Part shown: positions 43,099-51,050 of the stretch, one piece after another
How positions within the stretch are numbered: the stretch's first letter is position 1
Layout of the letters: the number at the start of each line of letters is the position of its first letter
The notes under the pieces: generated by a model
What the model was told of the DNA's origin: nothing
What the model saw: only the letters and a program-made list of their open reading frames with translations
Database searches by the model: none
Translations under genes and position numbers: made by a program
Origin: DATATB01 sp036268995
GTDB taxonomy: Bacteria; Planctomycetota; Planctomycetia; Pirellulales; PNKZ01
Length of the DNA: 64,000 nucleotides
Direction: 5' to 3'
Assembly: GCA_036268995.1 (NCBI GenBank)
Contig: DATATB010000100.1
Span: 1-64,000 of the forward strand

Positions 43099-43998
43099 CT
43101 AGAGCCGCCGCTGGTTCCAACTCTCGGATACGAAACGATGCAGGAGCATCCGCAGCGTCCGCTCGGCCACCGCTTGGCGGCGTGCGGCTGAATCGCGCGC
43201 ATCGGCCACGGCGCTGCCGGCTTGCGCTGGATCGGATGCTTGATCCACGGTTTGCAGACCGCTCCACTCGAGCCGCACAGGCCAGGCATGCTGCCGGGCC
43301 GCCACGTTGAAACGCTCCTGCACGCGCAGCGCCCAAATGGCGCCCAGCGAGTTGCGAAAATCGGTCCACAGCCGATCGATCGGCTGGCTCGCGCCGCTGG
43401 TCCATTGCCGCAATCCGGCGACCATGACCGCCGCCAAAACCTCGCACACTAGCGCGGCCACCGGCTCCGGCGCCGACAGCAACGCGGATACGCCAGGCAG
43501 ATACGGCCCCAACAACAATGCCTGCCCAGCGCCGGCGCACAGGGCCGCAGGCCAGAACCGCGTCGGCAAATAGTTGAAGACTCCGATGGCGATCAACAGC
43601 GCCATGAGCGAAGCGTGCAGGCCATGTACTTCCACCGCGCGGCGGGCAAACACGAGCGCCTCGAGCCCCGGCATGGCCAGCACCACCAACAGCACCAGCA
43701 CAACGAATTGCCAGGCTCGATGCTGCGGTCGCTTGGCCCCCAGCACGGCCATCGTGGGGCCGAACACCGTGATCGCCGCCAAATAGCCCCAGGCACTCTG
43801 ACTGGAATCATCAGCCAGCCCCGCGGCGATCTGGGCGGCGAGCGTGACGCCGATCCAGGCCCAGGCCGCCGCGAGCGTCGAACCGCTCACCCAGCGCCAC
43901 GCGCGGAGCCAGAGCACCAGCCCGAGCAAGCCAAACAGGCTTACGGTCGCCAGGCGGGCAGGCTCGGTCATCAGGCTTTGGGCAATCGGTAAAGTCAC
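43099..43998 (-). CDS. Multi-pass membrane protein, unknown
   Basis: The product has 299 residues. At least five hydrophobic helices can be seen in the first 200 residues (for example VSLFGLLGLVLWL, ALAWAWIGVTLAAQI-like stretch, FVVLVLLVVLAMPG, ASLMALLIAIGVFNYL and AALVCEVLAAVMVAGL). The last 90 residues are polar and helical, from RLWTDFRNSLGAIWALRVQERFN to SESWNQRRL, and should face the cytoplasm. No motif links it to a known transporter or enzyme. The start at 43998 has good fit before the first helix. It is convergent with the lipoprotein gene and divergent from the small Cys-rich gene at 44304. Confidence 0.65.
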   Translation of the reverse strand: MTLPIAQSLMTEPARLATVSLFGLLGLVLWLRAWRWVSGSTLAAAWAWIGVTLAAQIAAGLADDSSQSAWGYLAAITVFGPTMAVLGAKRPQHRAWQFVVLVLLVVLAMPGLEALVFARRAVEVHGLHASLMALLIAIGVFNYLPTRFWPAALCAGAGQALLLGPYLPGVSALLSAPEPVAALVCEVLAAVMVAGLRQWTSGASQPIDRLWTDFRNSLGAIWALRVQERFNVAARQHAWPVRLEWSGLQTVDQASDPAQAGSAVADARDSAARRQAVAERTLRMLLHRFVSESWNQRRL

Positions 43999-44303
43999 GG
44001 CAATCGATCATGTTCAGCGGGCGCTTGCACGACAACCCCGTTCTATCCGGTTGCCCACCACCAGCCGGGCAAGCGGCCGCCAGGTCGCAGGCGCGGATTG
44101 TTCGTGCTTTGCCTGGGATTTGGTTCGCGCGAGCGGGCTGCATGCTTCTGGTTTCTCCCGTCCAATATGGCCGACAACTTGAATTGGACAAAGCGGGGAT
44201 GGGAGAGCCGTCGCTAATTTCGCCCGCCTTCGCCCTGGTCCCTAAGCACGAAAACACGGCTCTCGCATCGCCCCGGCGCGGGCGCACGAAAGGAATCTGG
44301 ACG

Positions 44304-44801
44304 ATGACACGAAGTCTCGGGCGAAGCCTGTTACTGGCCGTCTTGCTGCTGCCGATGACGAGTCAGGCGCAAGCCGGCGATTGCTACCAGCAGTGGATGG
44401 GCTGTGGCTACGGCCCCGGATACAACGCGCCGTCGAAGCAAGCCGGCTGCCGAATGTCCAATAACTGGGGTCGCGGCTGCTGCGAAATCCCGTCCAACTG
44501 GCGGCTGCACGTCTGGGACGGCTACCAGGGCGATCCGGCCGACTATCAACGCTCGCTGATTGGCGCTCAACCCGACTACAACCGAGCGCCAATACTCAAA
44601 GTGTACAGCAATCTCGGCACCGACATGGGCGCGGCCCCCGTTGCCGGCATGGGCGCCGGCGCTCCGTGCGCGAATTGCCAGAATGGTGTCGGGGCCTACC
44701 CTTACGGGACCGCAATGCCCGTCACCGGGCCCGTTCCCGCGGCGACGGATTTCCAGCCCGACGTACAATCCGGCCGCGTGAACTCCTCGATTCGCGATTG
44801 A
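44304..44801 (+). CDS. Small secreted Cys-rich protein
   Basis: From ATG 44304, with AAAGGA about ten bases before it, the product has 165 residues; an earlier in-frame start at 44010 gives no signal peptide and is rejected. Residues 1-24 form a signal peptide ending SQAQAGD. The mature protein has seven or more cysteines in its first half and middle (DCYQQWMGCGYGPGY, GCRMSNNWGRGCCEIP, CANCQNG), which suits disulphide bonds in the envelope, and many Tyr, Gly and Pro. I do not recognise the family. A strong terminator follows at 44911. Confidence 0.7.
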   Translation: MTRSLGRSLLLAVLLLPMTSQAQAGDCYQQWMGCGYGPGYNAPSKQAGCRMSNNWGRGCCEIPSNWRLHVWDGYQGDPADYQRSLIGAQPDYNRAPILKVYSNLGTDMGAAPVAGMGAGAPCANCQNGVGAYPYGTAMPVTGPVPAATDFQPDVQSGRVNSSIRD

Positions 44802-44910
44802 TCGCTAGCGCTCGGCTGCGGCTTGGACTCAAGCACTGGGCGGCCGCTGCCGATAAAAACATCTGTGGCTTTATCGGGAGGACGGGACTCCGGATCCCGT
44901 TTCAGGATAG

Positions 44911-44953
44911 AGGTCATGGTAATTCGACGGATCGAATTACCATGACCTTTTTT
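44911..44953 (+). terminator. Strong Rho-independent terminator
   Basis: The arms at 44911-44926 and 44933-44948 are exact inverse copies (AGGTCATGGTAATTCG type), giving a 16-bp stem with a 6-base loop, followed by a run of six T residues. It lies 110 bp downstream of the Cys-rich gene. The stem is unusually A/T-rich for this window. The rest of the gap 44802-45193 holds nothing else. Confidence 0.9.
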
Positions 44954-45193
44954 GTTGCGCGGCCGCTCGGCGGCGATCTGGAAAACGCGCACGCCCTAGT
45001 GTGAATCCCTCAGTAAGTCGTTGCCGGCCGATCGCAAGCCTCTGGAGCGTTCCGCTCGAGGCGGGTCGGCATCTGGCGCCCGCTCACACAAAACTGGCCG
45101 GATTTTGCTTGGGTCCGGGCGCGCCACACCGTTACCATAGCCCCCCGGGGGCGTCTTTTGATTCACTCACGCTGAATTGGGAGGGAGAACAAC

Positions 45194-45628
45194 ATGGGTT
45201 ATCAGATGTCGCGATCGATGCTGGCGTACTTGCTGCTCGCGTTGGCCGTGGTTTGGTCGCAGCCGGCAACTCTTTGCAGCGCGGCCGACGACGCGCCGGC
45301 GGCTAAGGAAAAGAGCAAGCTCAAGGGCCGCCTTCCGAATTACTACTCGAAGGTAGTCGACGGTGCCCAGCGTGAGAAAATCCAACAAATCCAACAGACC
45401 TACGCACCGCAGATCGAGCAATTGCAGGCGCAGCTCAAGGCTTTGAACGAAAAGCGCGAAGCCGAAATCAACGCGTTGCTCACGCCCGAACAGCGCACGC
45501 GGCTTGCCGCCTTGAGCGCCGAAGCCAAGCAAGCGGCCGCCAAGAAAAAGGCCGCTGCTGCCGCCAAGGCTGCCGAAGCCAAGCCGGCCGCCGAGAGCAC
45601 CACCACCAACGCTCCGCCTGCGAAATAA
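45194..45628 (+). CDS. Small secreted coiled-coil protein
   Basis: The product has 144 residues; GGGAGGGAG lies just before the ATG at 45194. Residues 1-29 form a signal peptide ending TLCSA. Residues 45-115 make a long amphipathic helix (REKIQQIQQTYAPQIEQLQA, LLTPEQRTRLAAL), which with the LTPEQR box resembles Spy/CpxP-like periplasmic proteins, although the LTxxQ motif is present only once. The end is Ala/Lys-rich. It may be a periplasmic chaperone or a structural protein; this is inference. A terminator follows directly, so it is a single-gene unit. Confidence 0.65.
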   Translation: MGYQMSRSMLAYLLLALAVVWSQPATLCSAADDAPAAKEKSKLKGRLPNYYSKVVDGAQREKIQQIQQTYAPQIEQLQAQLKALNEKREAEINALLTPEQRTRLAALSAEAKQAAAKKKAAAAAKAAEAKPAAESTTTNAPPAK

Positions 45629-45658
45629 CCGCTCGCAGTCGACTACCACGCGCGTTTG

Positions 45659-45712
45659 CCGCGTTTGCCCGGGACTTCGGTTCCCGGGCAAACGCGGCTT
45701 TTTCTTTTTTGC
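45659..45712 (+). terminator. Strong Rho-independent terminator
   Basis: Two arms containing GCCGCGTTTGCCCGGGA and its inverse form a stem of about 17 bp around 45659-45701, followed by a T-rich tail TTTTTCTTTTTT. It is 30 bp after the coiled-coil protein gene. Confidence 0.9.
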
Positions 45713-45754
45713 TAGAATCTCGGAGCTTGATCACTGACCCCGACGGCCAGGCAC

Positions 45755-46309
45755 ATGACATATCGCGGCATCGACGGATTCTTGGGCTCGCGCGCTTCGA
45801 TCATGATCGACGTGGTCTTCCTGGCGATGTTCGTGATCGTGCCGCTTTTGGCCTGGAGCATCTTCGAAGTAAAAATCCGGCGCCGCTACACGCTGCACAA
45901 ACGGGTGCAGTTGACGCTGGCCGGCATCCTGTTGATCGCCGTGTTTCTCTTCGAGCTGGACATGCGCTTCGTCAGCGGCTGGCGTGATCGGGCCGGCCCG
46001 TCGCCTTACTTCGGGCCGATGCGCGAGCCGCCGGCCGCACTCGATGGCTTCTTTCGCCAGACGCTGGGCTGGGACTACGTGCCCGGCCTCGTGTTCGACG
46101 TGCTCGCCGTGCATCTGGTGTTTGCCATCAGCTCGGCCATCATCTGGGGCTGGGTGATTCTCCGCGCGGTGCGGCGATTTGCCGATCCTCCACAGCCCGG
46201 CGCCCACAGCGCCAGCCACAAATTCTGGGGCTGGCTGGCCGCCATCGACATGCTGCTGACCTCGCTCACCGGCTGGCTCTTCTACTGGCTGGCCTTCGTG
46301 GTGACGTAA
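45755..46309 (+). CDS. DUF420 membrane protein
   Basis: The product has 184 residues with four or five membrane helices (about 18-38, 53-70, 107-130 and 155-178). It follows the DUF420 pattern: the YTLHKRVQL stretch after the first helix, a middle His in AVHLVFAISSAIIWG, and PGAHSASHKFWGWLAAIDML before the last helix. Several members lie next to cytochrome oxidase or haem-A genes, and the conserved His residues could bind haem, but none of those genes is in this window. The reaction is unknown. Its stop is 9 bp from the end of the convergent leuA gene. Confidence 0.75.
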   Translation: MTYRGIDGFLGSRASIMIDVVFLAMFVIVPLLAWSIFEVKIRRRYTLHKRVQLTLAGILLIAVFLFELDMRFVSGWRDRAGPSPYFGPMREPPAALDGFFRQTLGWDYVPGLVFDVLAVHLVFAISSAIIWGWVILRAVRRFADPPQPGAHSASHKFWGWLAAIDMLLTSLTGWLFYWLAFVVT

Positions 46310-46318
46310 CTCGCTCAC

Positions 46319-47902
46319 TCACGCCTTCGCGCTCTCGGCCGCCGCGCCGCGATTCTCGAACGGGCTGATCCGCTCGGCCGCCACGCCTTCGGACACGATG
46401 ATGCGGTTGATGGCGTTCAAGAAGGCTTTGGCGCTGGCCTCGATGCTGTCGGTCGAAACGCCGCGGCCGCGGAACAAGTGCCCGCCGTGTTCCACCTCGA
46501 CGGTCACTTCGCCCTGCGCGTCTTTGCCCACGCTCACGCTGTGGACGTTGAAGTCGTGGCAGACGACGTCGATGCCCGTCACCTTTTCGATCGCCCAGAA
46601 CAGGGCGTCGAACGGCCCGTCGCCGGCATTCACGTCCACCGTCACCAGCTCGTCGGCCCGTTTGAGCGTCAGCCGTACGCTGGGCACCGTGCCACTGATG
46701 GTGATGATCCGGTAGTTGGTGATGCTCCACGTCTCGGGTACGTCGCGCATGTGCTGGTCGATGAGCGCGACCAGGTCGGCGTCGTACACCTCTTTCTTCT
46801 TGTCGGCCAATTGCTTGAACTGCTCGAACACGGTTTGCAGTTGTTCGCCGGTGAGCTGATAGCCCAGCGCCTTCGTCCGATCGGACAGCGCGGCCCGGCC
46901 GCTGTGCTTGCCCAGCACAAGATCGGTCTTCGACAGGCCAACGTCCTCGGGCCGCATGATTTCATACGTGGTCCGTTCCTTGAGCATGCCGTCCTGATGA
47001 ATGCCGGCTTCGTGCGCAAATGCGTTGCGGCCGACGATGGCCTTGTTGCGCTGCACTTGCATGCCCGTGATGTTCGACACCAGCCGGCTGACCGGCACCA
47101 GCCGCCGCGTGTTGATCCGCGTATCGGCCCGGAAATAATCCTGCCGCGTGCGCAGGGCCATCACGATTTCTTCGAGCGAGCAGTTGCCGGCTCGCTCGCC
47201 GATGCCGTTGATCGTGCACTCGATCTGCCCTGCCCCGTTCTCCACCGCTGCCAGGCTGTTGGCCACGGCCAGGCCGAGGTCGTTGTGGCAGTGGATGCTG
47301 ATCACTGCCCGATCGATGTTCGTTACCCGTTCGCGCAGCGTGCGGATGGTCTGCCCCATTTGCGCCGGCACGGCATAGCCGACCGTGTCGGGGATGTTGA
47401 CGGTCGTGGCCCCGGCGTCGATCGCGGCGGTCACCACTTCGCACAGAAAATCAATTTCGGTCCGGGCGGCGTCCTCGGGCGAGAACTCGACGTCGGGGCA
47501 ATAGCTCGCCGCGCGGCGCACGCTGGCGACGGCCCGGCGAATGATCTCGGCCTTGTCCATCTTGAGCTTGAACTCGCGATGAATCGCGCTGGTGGCCAGA
47601 AACACGTGAATCCGCGGCCGCTCGGCCTGCCGCAGGGCTTCCCACGCCCGATCGATGTCCTGCTCGTTCGAGCGGGCCAGCCCACAGATGATCGTGCCCC
47701 GCACCGCCTGGGCGATCTGCTGCACGGCCTCGAAGTCGCCCGGCGAAGCGATCGGAAAACCGGCCTCGATCACGTCCACGCCCAACTCGGCCAGGGCTTG
47801 GGCCACTTCCAGCTTCTCGGCCATGTTCATGCTACAGCCGGGCGACTGCTCCCCGTCGCGGAGCGTGGTATCGAAAATCTTGATTGTGCGAGGCTCAGCC
47901 AT
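46319..47902 (-). CDS. leuA: 2-isopropylmalate synthase LeuA
   Basis: From ATG 47902 the product has 527 residues, the normal size of the long LeuA form. It starts MAEPRTIKIFDTTLRDGEQS, the HMGL-like entry with the catalytic Arg and Asp. Two metal-binding histidines stand in SIHCHNDLGLAVANSL near residue 200, and GIGERAGNCSLEE follows. Residues 395-527 form the regulatory LeuA dimer domain, which binds leucine and gives feedback control (VTVEVEHGGHLFRGRGVSTDS). It joins acetyl-CoA and 2-ketoisovalerate, the first step of leucine synthesis. The region upstream (48009-48215) forms a full leucine attenuator, described separately. The alternative start at 48052 falls inside the terminator and is rejected. 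Confidence 0.96.
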   Translation of the reverse strand: MAEPRTIKIFDTTLRDGEQSPGCSMNMAEKLEVAQALAELGVDVIEAGFPIASPGDFEAVQQIAQAVRGTIICGLARSNEQDIDRAWEALRQAERPRIHVFLATSAIHREFKLKMDKAEIIRRAVASVRRAASYCPDVEFSPEDAARTEIDFLCEVVTAAIDAGATTVNIPDTVGYAVPAQMGQTIRTLRERVTNIDRAVISIHCHNDLGLAVANSLAAVENGAGQIECTINGIGERAGNCSLEEIVMALRTRQDYFRADTRINTRRLVPVSRLVSNITGMQVQRNKAIVGRNAFAHEAGIHQDGMLKERTTYEIMRPEDVGLSKTDLVLGKHSGRAALSDRTKALGYQLTGEQLQTVFEQFKQLADKKKEVYDADLVALIDQHMRDVPETWSITNYRIITISGTVPSVRLTLKRADELVTVDVNAGDGPFDALFWAIEKVTGIDVVCHDFNVHSVSVGKDAQGEVTVEVEHGGHLFRGRGVSTDSIEASAKAFLNAINRIIVSEGVAAERISPFENRGAAAESAKA

Positions 47903-48008
47903 TGGCGTCTGCTTTCTGAATGCTGAAGGATGGCCCGCGGCGGCGTGGCGTCCGCCGGGGCGTCTATGGTCATTGTATCCCACACGCCGCGGTTCGGTCT
48001 CGGTCAAC

Positions 48009-48043
48009 AAAAAAACCCCAAGGCCTTGGGCGGCCTTAGGGTT
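48009..48043 (-). terminator. Attenuator terminator of the leuA leader
   Basis: On the minus strand AACCCUAAGGCC (left arm, 48043 down to 48032) pairs with GGCCUUGGGGUU (48025 to 48014), 12 bp with one G-U pair, then seven U residues. It ends 107 bp before the leuA start. The left arm can pair instead with the antiterminator segment at 48078-48087. Confidence 0.85.
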
Positions 48044-48077
48044 GATAGTCACTTCCCGACAAGTAACGTACGCGTCC

Positions 48078-48106
48078 CCCTAAAGCCGGCCCTCGCCTAG
48101 GGCCAG
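48078..48106 (-). promoter_or_regulatory. Leader hairpin and antiterminator segment
   Basis: CTGGCCCT and AGGGCCGG (48106-48099 and 48093-48086) form an 8-bp hairpin within the leader peptide. Next to it, GGCUUUAGGG (48087-48078), which covers the leader stop codon, can pair in 10 positions (one G-U) with CCCUAAGGCC of the terminator left arm. The two folds exclude each other. Confidence 0.75.
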
Positions 48107-48139
48107 TAGCAGCAGCGATAGGAGCTTTGCAAGGGACAT
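48080..48139 (-). CDS. leuL: Leucine leader peptide
   Basis: This is a 20-codon frame, MSLAKLLSLLLLALGEGRL plus stop. Nine of 19 residues are leucine, four of them in a row, and the codons include the rare CTA three times. It is the classical pattern of an amino acid leader peptide: low charged leucyl-tRNA stalls the ribosome in the Leu run, which frees the antiterminator segment; a full supply lets it reach the stop and cover that segment, so the terminator forms. No Shine-Dalgarno sequence is visible, which is common in planctomycetes. It begins about 40 bases after the predicted transcription start. The alternative, a small hydrophobic peptide of other use, is less likely because of the matched terminator. 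Confidence 0.85.
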   Translation of the reverse strand: MSLAKLLSLLLLALGEGRL

Positions 48140-48185
48140 GGTTTTGAGTCGTCGCCAGCGTTTCAAGCGTGAATCGGACCTGCGG

Positions 48186-48215
48186 AATGTACTCTCGCTT
48201 AAGACCGCCGGTCAA
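48186..48215 (-). promoter_or_regulatory. Promoter of the leuA leader transcript
   Basis: On the minus strand TTGACC (48215-48210) and TACATT (48191-48186) are 18 bases apart, matching the sigma-70 boxes at five and four of six positions. Transcription would start near 48179, about 40 bases before the leader peptide. Confidence 0.55.
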
Positions 48216-48250
48216 GCCAAAAGGTTCGCAGGCTAGCATCGGCAAATCGT

Positions 48251-48278
48251 GGCGAGCCGGGAGCGTCAGCGACCGGAG
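48251..48278. repeat. Dispersed GAGCCGGGAGCG repeat, copy 2
   Basis: This unit is the same as those at 9114 and 48743, with one change (GCGTCAGCG for GCGTTAGCG). It lies just beyond the end of the frameshifted antitoxin gene. Confidence 0.75.
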
Positions 48279-48291
48279 TTTTTTGGCGCGG

Positions 48292-48641
48292 CTACTGCTT
48301 TCGTTTTGTAGTGTGGCGTCGCGGCGCTGCATCCTCGGCCAAAGCCGCTTCGAGTCGTTCTAGCGTGGCTACGCTGGGGCCGTGCTTGCCCTGCTCGATT
48401 CGATTAAGCGTTTCGGGCCGAATGCCGGCGCGGCGCGCCAGCTCGGCTTGTGTCAGCCCGCGCGCCCGGCGCGAACGCCCGATTGATCGGGCGATTGAAA
48501 CCTGGAGCGCCTCGGCGGCTCCTGCCCTTCGGCAGCTGCCCGCAATCGTCGATACTCGCTCTCTGGCACGATCACGAAGCGCTCGCCACCAAGCGTCACG
48601 GTTTGCGCCTTGCTCTCCAGAAACGGAATTTCAATCTTCAT
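48292..48641 (-). pseudogene. XRE/HigA-like antitoxin gene broken by a frameshift
   Basis: The first part from ATG 48641 reads MKIEIPFLESKAQTVTLGGE and VIVPESEYRRLRAAAEG, a typical start of an antitoxin of this kind, then runs into a stop at 48453. In a second frame the same strand continues without stop as SIGRSRRARGLTQAELARRA, GIRPETLNRIEQGK and VATLERLEAALAE down to 48292, a complete XRE helix-turn-helix. The two parts together would be one normal antitoxin of about 115 residues. The switch lies near 48505-48540. A sequencing error or programmed shift is possible, but the toxin next to it is also broken. It overlaps the toxin remnant by 11 bases. Confidence 0.75.
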
Positions 48642-48720
48642 AAAACCTGTCCCGATGGCCGATCTTCTCGACGATGATCGGCCGCATTGACGAACTTGTC
48701 AAGATTATTGACATGCTGAC
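48631..48720 (-). pseudogene. RelE-type toxin remnant (C-terminal end only)
   Basis: The frame that ends at 48631 reads MRPIIVEKIGHRDRFYED over its last 18 codons. The VEKIGHRDRFY pattern matches the last strand of RelE/HigB toxins (IGHR...Y). Everything upstream of about 48720 is lost and replaced by the repeat pair at 48743-48816. The stop overlaps the antitoxin start, the usual order of toxin before antitoxin. It cannot be active. Confidence 0.6.
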
Positions 48721-48742
48721 AATGCCGGGGCGGCGAAGATTT

Positions 48743-48816
48743 GGCGAGCCGGGAGCGTTAGCGACCGGAGTTCTTCGGCGCGAGCGTTCTCCGGTCGCTA
48801 ACGCTCCCGGCTCGCC
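48743..48816. repeat. Inverted pair of the GAGCCGGGAGCG repeat
   Basis: One unit at 48743-48770 and an inverted one at 48789-48816 form a long hairpin with an 18-base spacer. It lies just after the PPC-domain gene and at the breakpoint of the toxin remnant. Confidence 0.8.
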
Positions 48817-48827
48817 GAGAATCGTGC

Positions 48828-51050
48828 TTACTTCCCAGCCGCTGCCGCGATGGTCACGGTGATGGGATTGCTGGTGACCACGGCGCGAATGTTGTTGCCG
48901 CGGCGCTTGGGGTCGGTTTCGGTGGCGTAATTGCGCGGCACCTGGCCGGAGCCTTGCACGGTGAACGTAAACGTGCCGGGCTTGGCGGTGGGGGCAAGCA
49001 GCAGCTCGACGCGGCCGCTGGTCCCGCCTTTGGCGATTTGCTTCAGCGGCATCGTGGCCCCACTCGGCAAATCGAAGCCGGAGAGCTGCACCGCTTCGTT
49101 CCAATCCGCCGCGCGGCTAAGCGTCACGTCGATCGCCAGTCGCCCGCCGGCGGACAGCGTGGCCGCCACAGGCTTGGCCTGCACCACAAACGGTGGCGGC
49201 TCGCGCACGGCCAGCACAATCGTGTCGGCCAGTCGGGCAATGCCCGGCGTGTTCACGGTCTCCCAAATCAAACTGCCGCCGCGCGCCCGGCGCATCAGCT
49301 CGCCGCCCTGCTTGCTGCTGGAGTCGGCAGGCAGCTTCGCGCGGCCGGTGATGCTAATCTCGCGATAGCCCAGCGGTGCGTCCTTGGCTGCGTGAAACAC
49401 TAGCGGCACGCTGGTCTTGCCCGGCCCGATGACGACCGGCTGACAACTTACTCCCGGCGGCAAGCGCTCGGCCGTGACCGTGATCGGTTCGTCAAAACCG
49501 TCGTCGCGAAAGGCCAGCACGTCGATCCAATGATCGCCGCCGCGGCGCACGGTGGTCGCGTCGGGCTGCACCTCGGCCACCGGCACGGCCAGCAGCCGGA
49601 AGTCGGGCCGCGGCGGCCGCACGCTCAGCCGGTACGTAAAGCGCGGCTCGCCCCGCTGCTGAAAATACAAGTCGCGCACCTGCACGAAATACTGGCCATC
49701 GGCAGGGGCCGTAAGATCCCAGCGGCCGTCGCGGCTGGTGGTCGTGAACCGGAGCTGGCCGATGTTGCGGCCGTTGTCGTCGGCCGTGGTCAGCCGTTTG
49801 CCGCCGGAGTCGAAGCCGCTAAGAATCGGATCCACCAAGCCCGACTGCCGCTCGCCAAAAACCTCGATCACCAGCTTCTCGCCCTTGGTGGCACGAAAGG
49901 AAAAAAAGTCCTTGTCCCCCTCGGGCGAAAAATTGCCGGATACATCGCAGGGCACCGCCAGCGGCTGGGCCTGGGCCAGCGTGTCGTTCAGCTCGCGCTC
50001 CAGCACGATCGGATCGCGGGTAAAGGCGACGAACAGCGAGTTGGACGCGCCGTCTTCGGTTTCGAGCCGATACTCCGAGCCGTCGATCGAGGTTTGCGGC
50101 GGCCGCACCGCTTCGGCGGCGTGCAAGGCATACGCGTGTTCGTCGCCGCCCGCTGCGCTGCTGCCTCCGAGTTGAATCGTGCGCTCGACCATCTCCAGCG
50201 GATGCCCGGCGATCACGACGCCCGGCACCGGCTTGCTGCCCGGCAGATTGCGACCGTAGATCACCAGCGGTGTCGGCTCGCCCGGGTGCACGGCAGCCGG
50301 CAGAACGGCATCCAGGTGTGGCAGGCTGTCGATCTCCAGCCGATACACGCTGGTCGGCCCGCCGCCGTAGACGAAATCCCAAATCTTGATCGTGTAATCG
50401 CCGTCGGCCGGCGCGGTGAAATCAAGGAACGGGTCCTTGCCATAAAAATCGCCCGAATAAGCCAGCTCTTTGCCCGCCGCGTCGTAGAGCATCAGCGTAG
50501 CGTCCAACTGGCTGTCGATGCGCCAGGCCCAGCAGTTGATGAAGACCCGCTGGCCCTGGCGGGCGTGGAACGCGAAATGATCGACGTCGATGCCGCCGCT
50601 GATCTGGCCTTCGATGGCCTGCGGCAAGGCCACGGGCTTGGCCTCGCCGGGCGCATTGTTCGGCTCGGTCTCGATCGTCTCGGGCCGGTCGCCGACGACA
50701 AACGAGCGGCAGCTCGAGACGCCGGCCTTGCACACGGCCCGCACGTCGTAGCGGCCGACCGGCACATCGGCGGCCACGACGATGCGAAAGCGATTGTCGG
50801 CGATTTTTTCGGCCTTGATGCCGGCATGGCCGAAATACAGGCCGTCGGCGGCGACCAGCTCGCGTCCGCCGATCGCGCACTCGACCGTCGTGCCATGCTG
50901 CGCACCGCAGGGAAAGATGCTCTGCAATTGCGGCACCGGCAACTGGGCTTGCGCCACGGGCGAAGCCATTGCGAGCAGCGCAACGACGAGCAGCCCAATG
51001 ACGAGCAGGAGGCGCGAGCCTCCTGGTATGTGCAAAGTGCCTTGCCGCAT
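48828..51050 (-). CDS. PPC-domain secreted protein, planctomycete type
   Basis: From ATG 51050 the product has 740 residues; longer starts overlap the DUF1501 gene far upstream. A signal peptide (residues 1-34, with LLLVIGLLVVALLAMASPVAQA) leads to an Ig-like/TIG segment (LQSIFPCGAQHGTTVECAIGG). At least two PPC (bacterial pre-peptidase C-terminal) beta-sandwich domains follow, around 130-240 and 350-460, each with the DxDxxxF..GQ pattern and a YTI or YFVQV end. The last third has more beta sandwiches. Such proteins bind at the cell surface. The start overlaps the DUF1501 stop by one base (TGATG), so it is the third gene of that operon. Confidence 0.82.
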   Translation of the reverse strand: MRQGTLHIPGGSRLLLVIGLLVVALLAMASPVAQAQLPVPQLQSIFPCGAQHGTTVECAIGGRELVAADGLYFGHAGIKAEKIADNRFRIVVAADVPVGRYDVRAVCKAGVSSCRSFVVGDRPETIETEPNNAPGEAKPVALPQAIEGQISGGIDVDHFAFHARQGQRVFINCWAWRIDSQLDATLMLYDAAGKELAYSGDFYGKDPFLDFTAPADGDYTIKIWDFVYGGGPTSVYRLEIDSLPHLDAVLPAAVHPGEPTPLVIYGRNLPGSKPVPGVVIAGHPLEMVERTIQLGGSSAAGGDEHAYALHAAEAVRPPQTSIDGSEYRLETEDGASNSLFVAFTRDPIVLERELNDTLAQAQPLAVPCDVSGNFSPEGDKDFFSFRATKGEKLVIEVFGERQSGLVDPILSGFDSGGKRLTTADDNGRNIGQLRFTTTSRDGRWDLTAPADGQYFVQVRDLYFQQRGEPRFTYRLSVRPPRPDFRLLAVPVAEVQPDATTVRRGGDHWIDVLAFRDDGFDEPITVTAERLPPGVSCQPVVIGPGKTSVPLVFHAAKDAPLGYREISITGRAKLPADSSSKQGGELMRRARGGSLIWETVNTPGIARLADTIVLAVREPPPFVVQAKPVAATLSAGGRLAIDVTLSRAADWNEAVQLSGFDLPSGATMPLKQIAKGGTSGRVELLLAPTAKPGTFTFTVQGSGQVPRNYATETDPKRRGNNIRAVVTSNPITVTIAAAAGK

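Noticed and set aside
47903..48052. A longer leuA start
   Set aside because: It would begin next to the attenuator terminator; the conserved protein starts at 47902.
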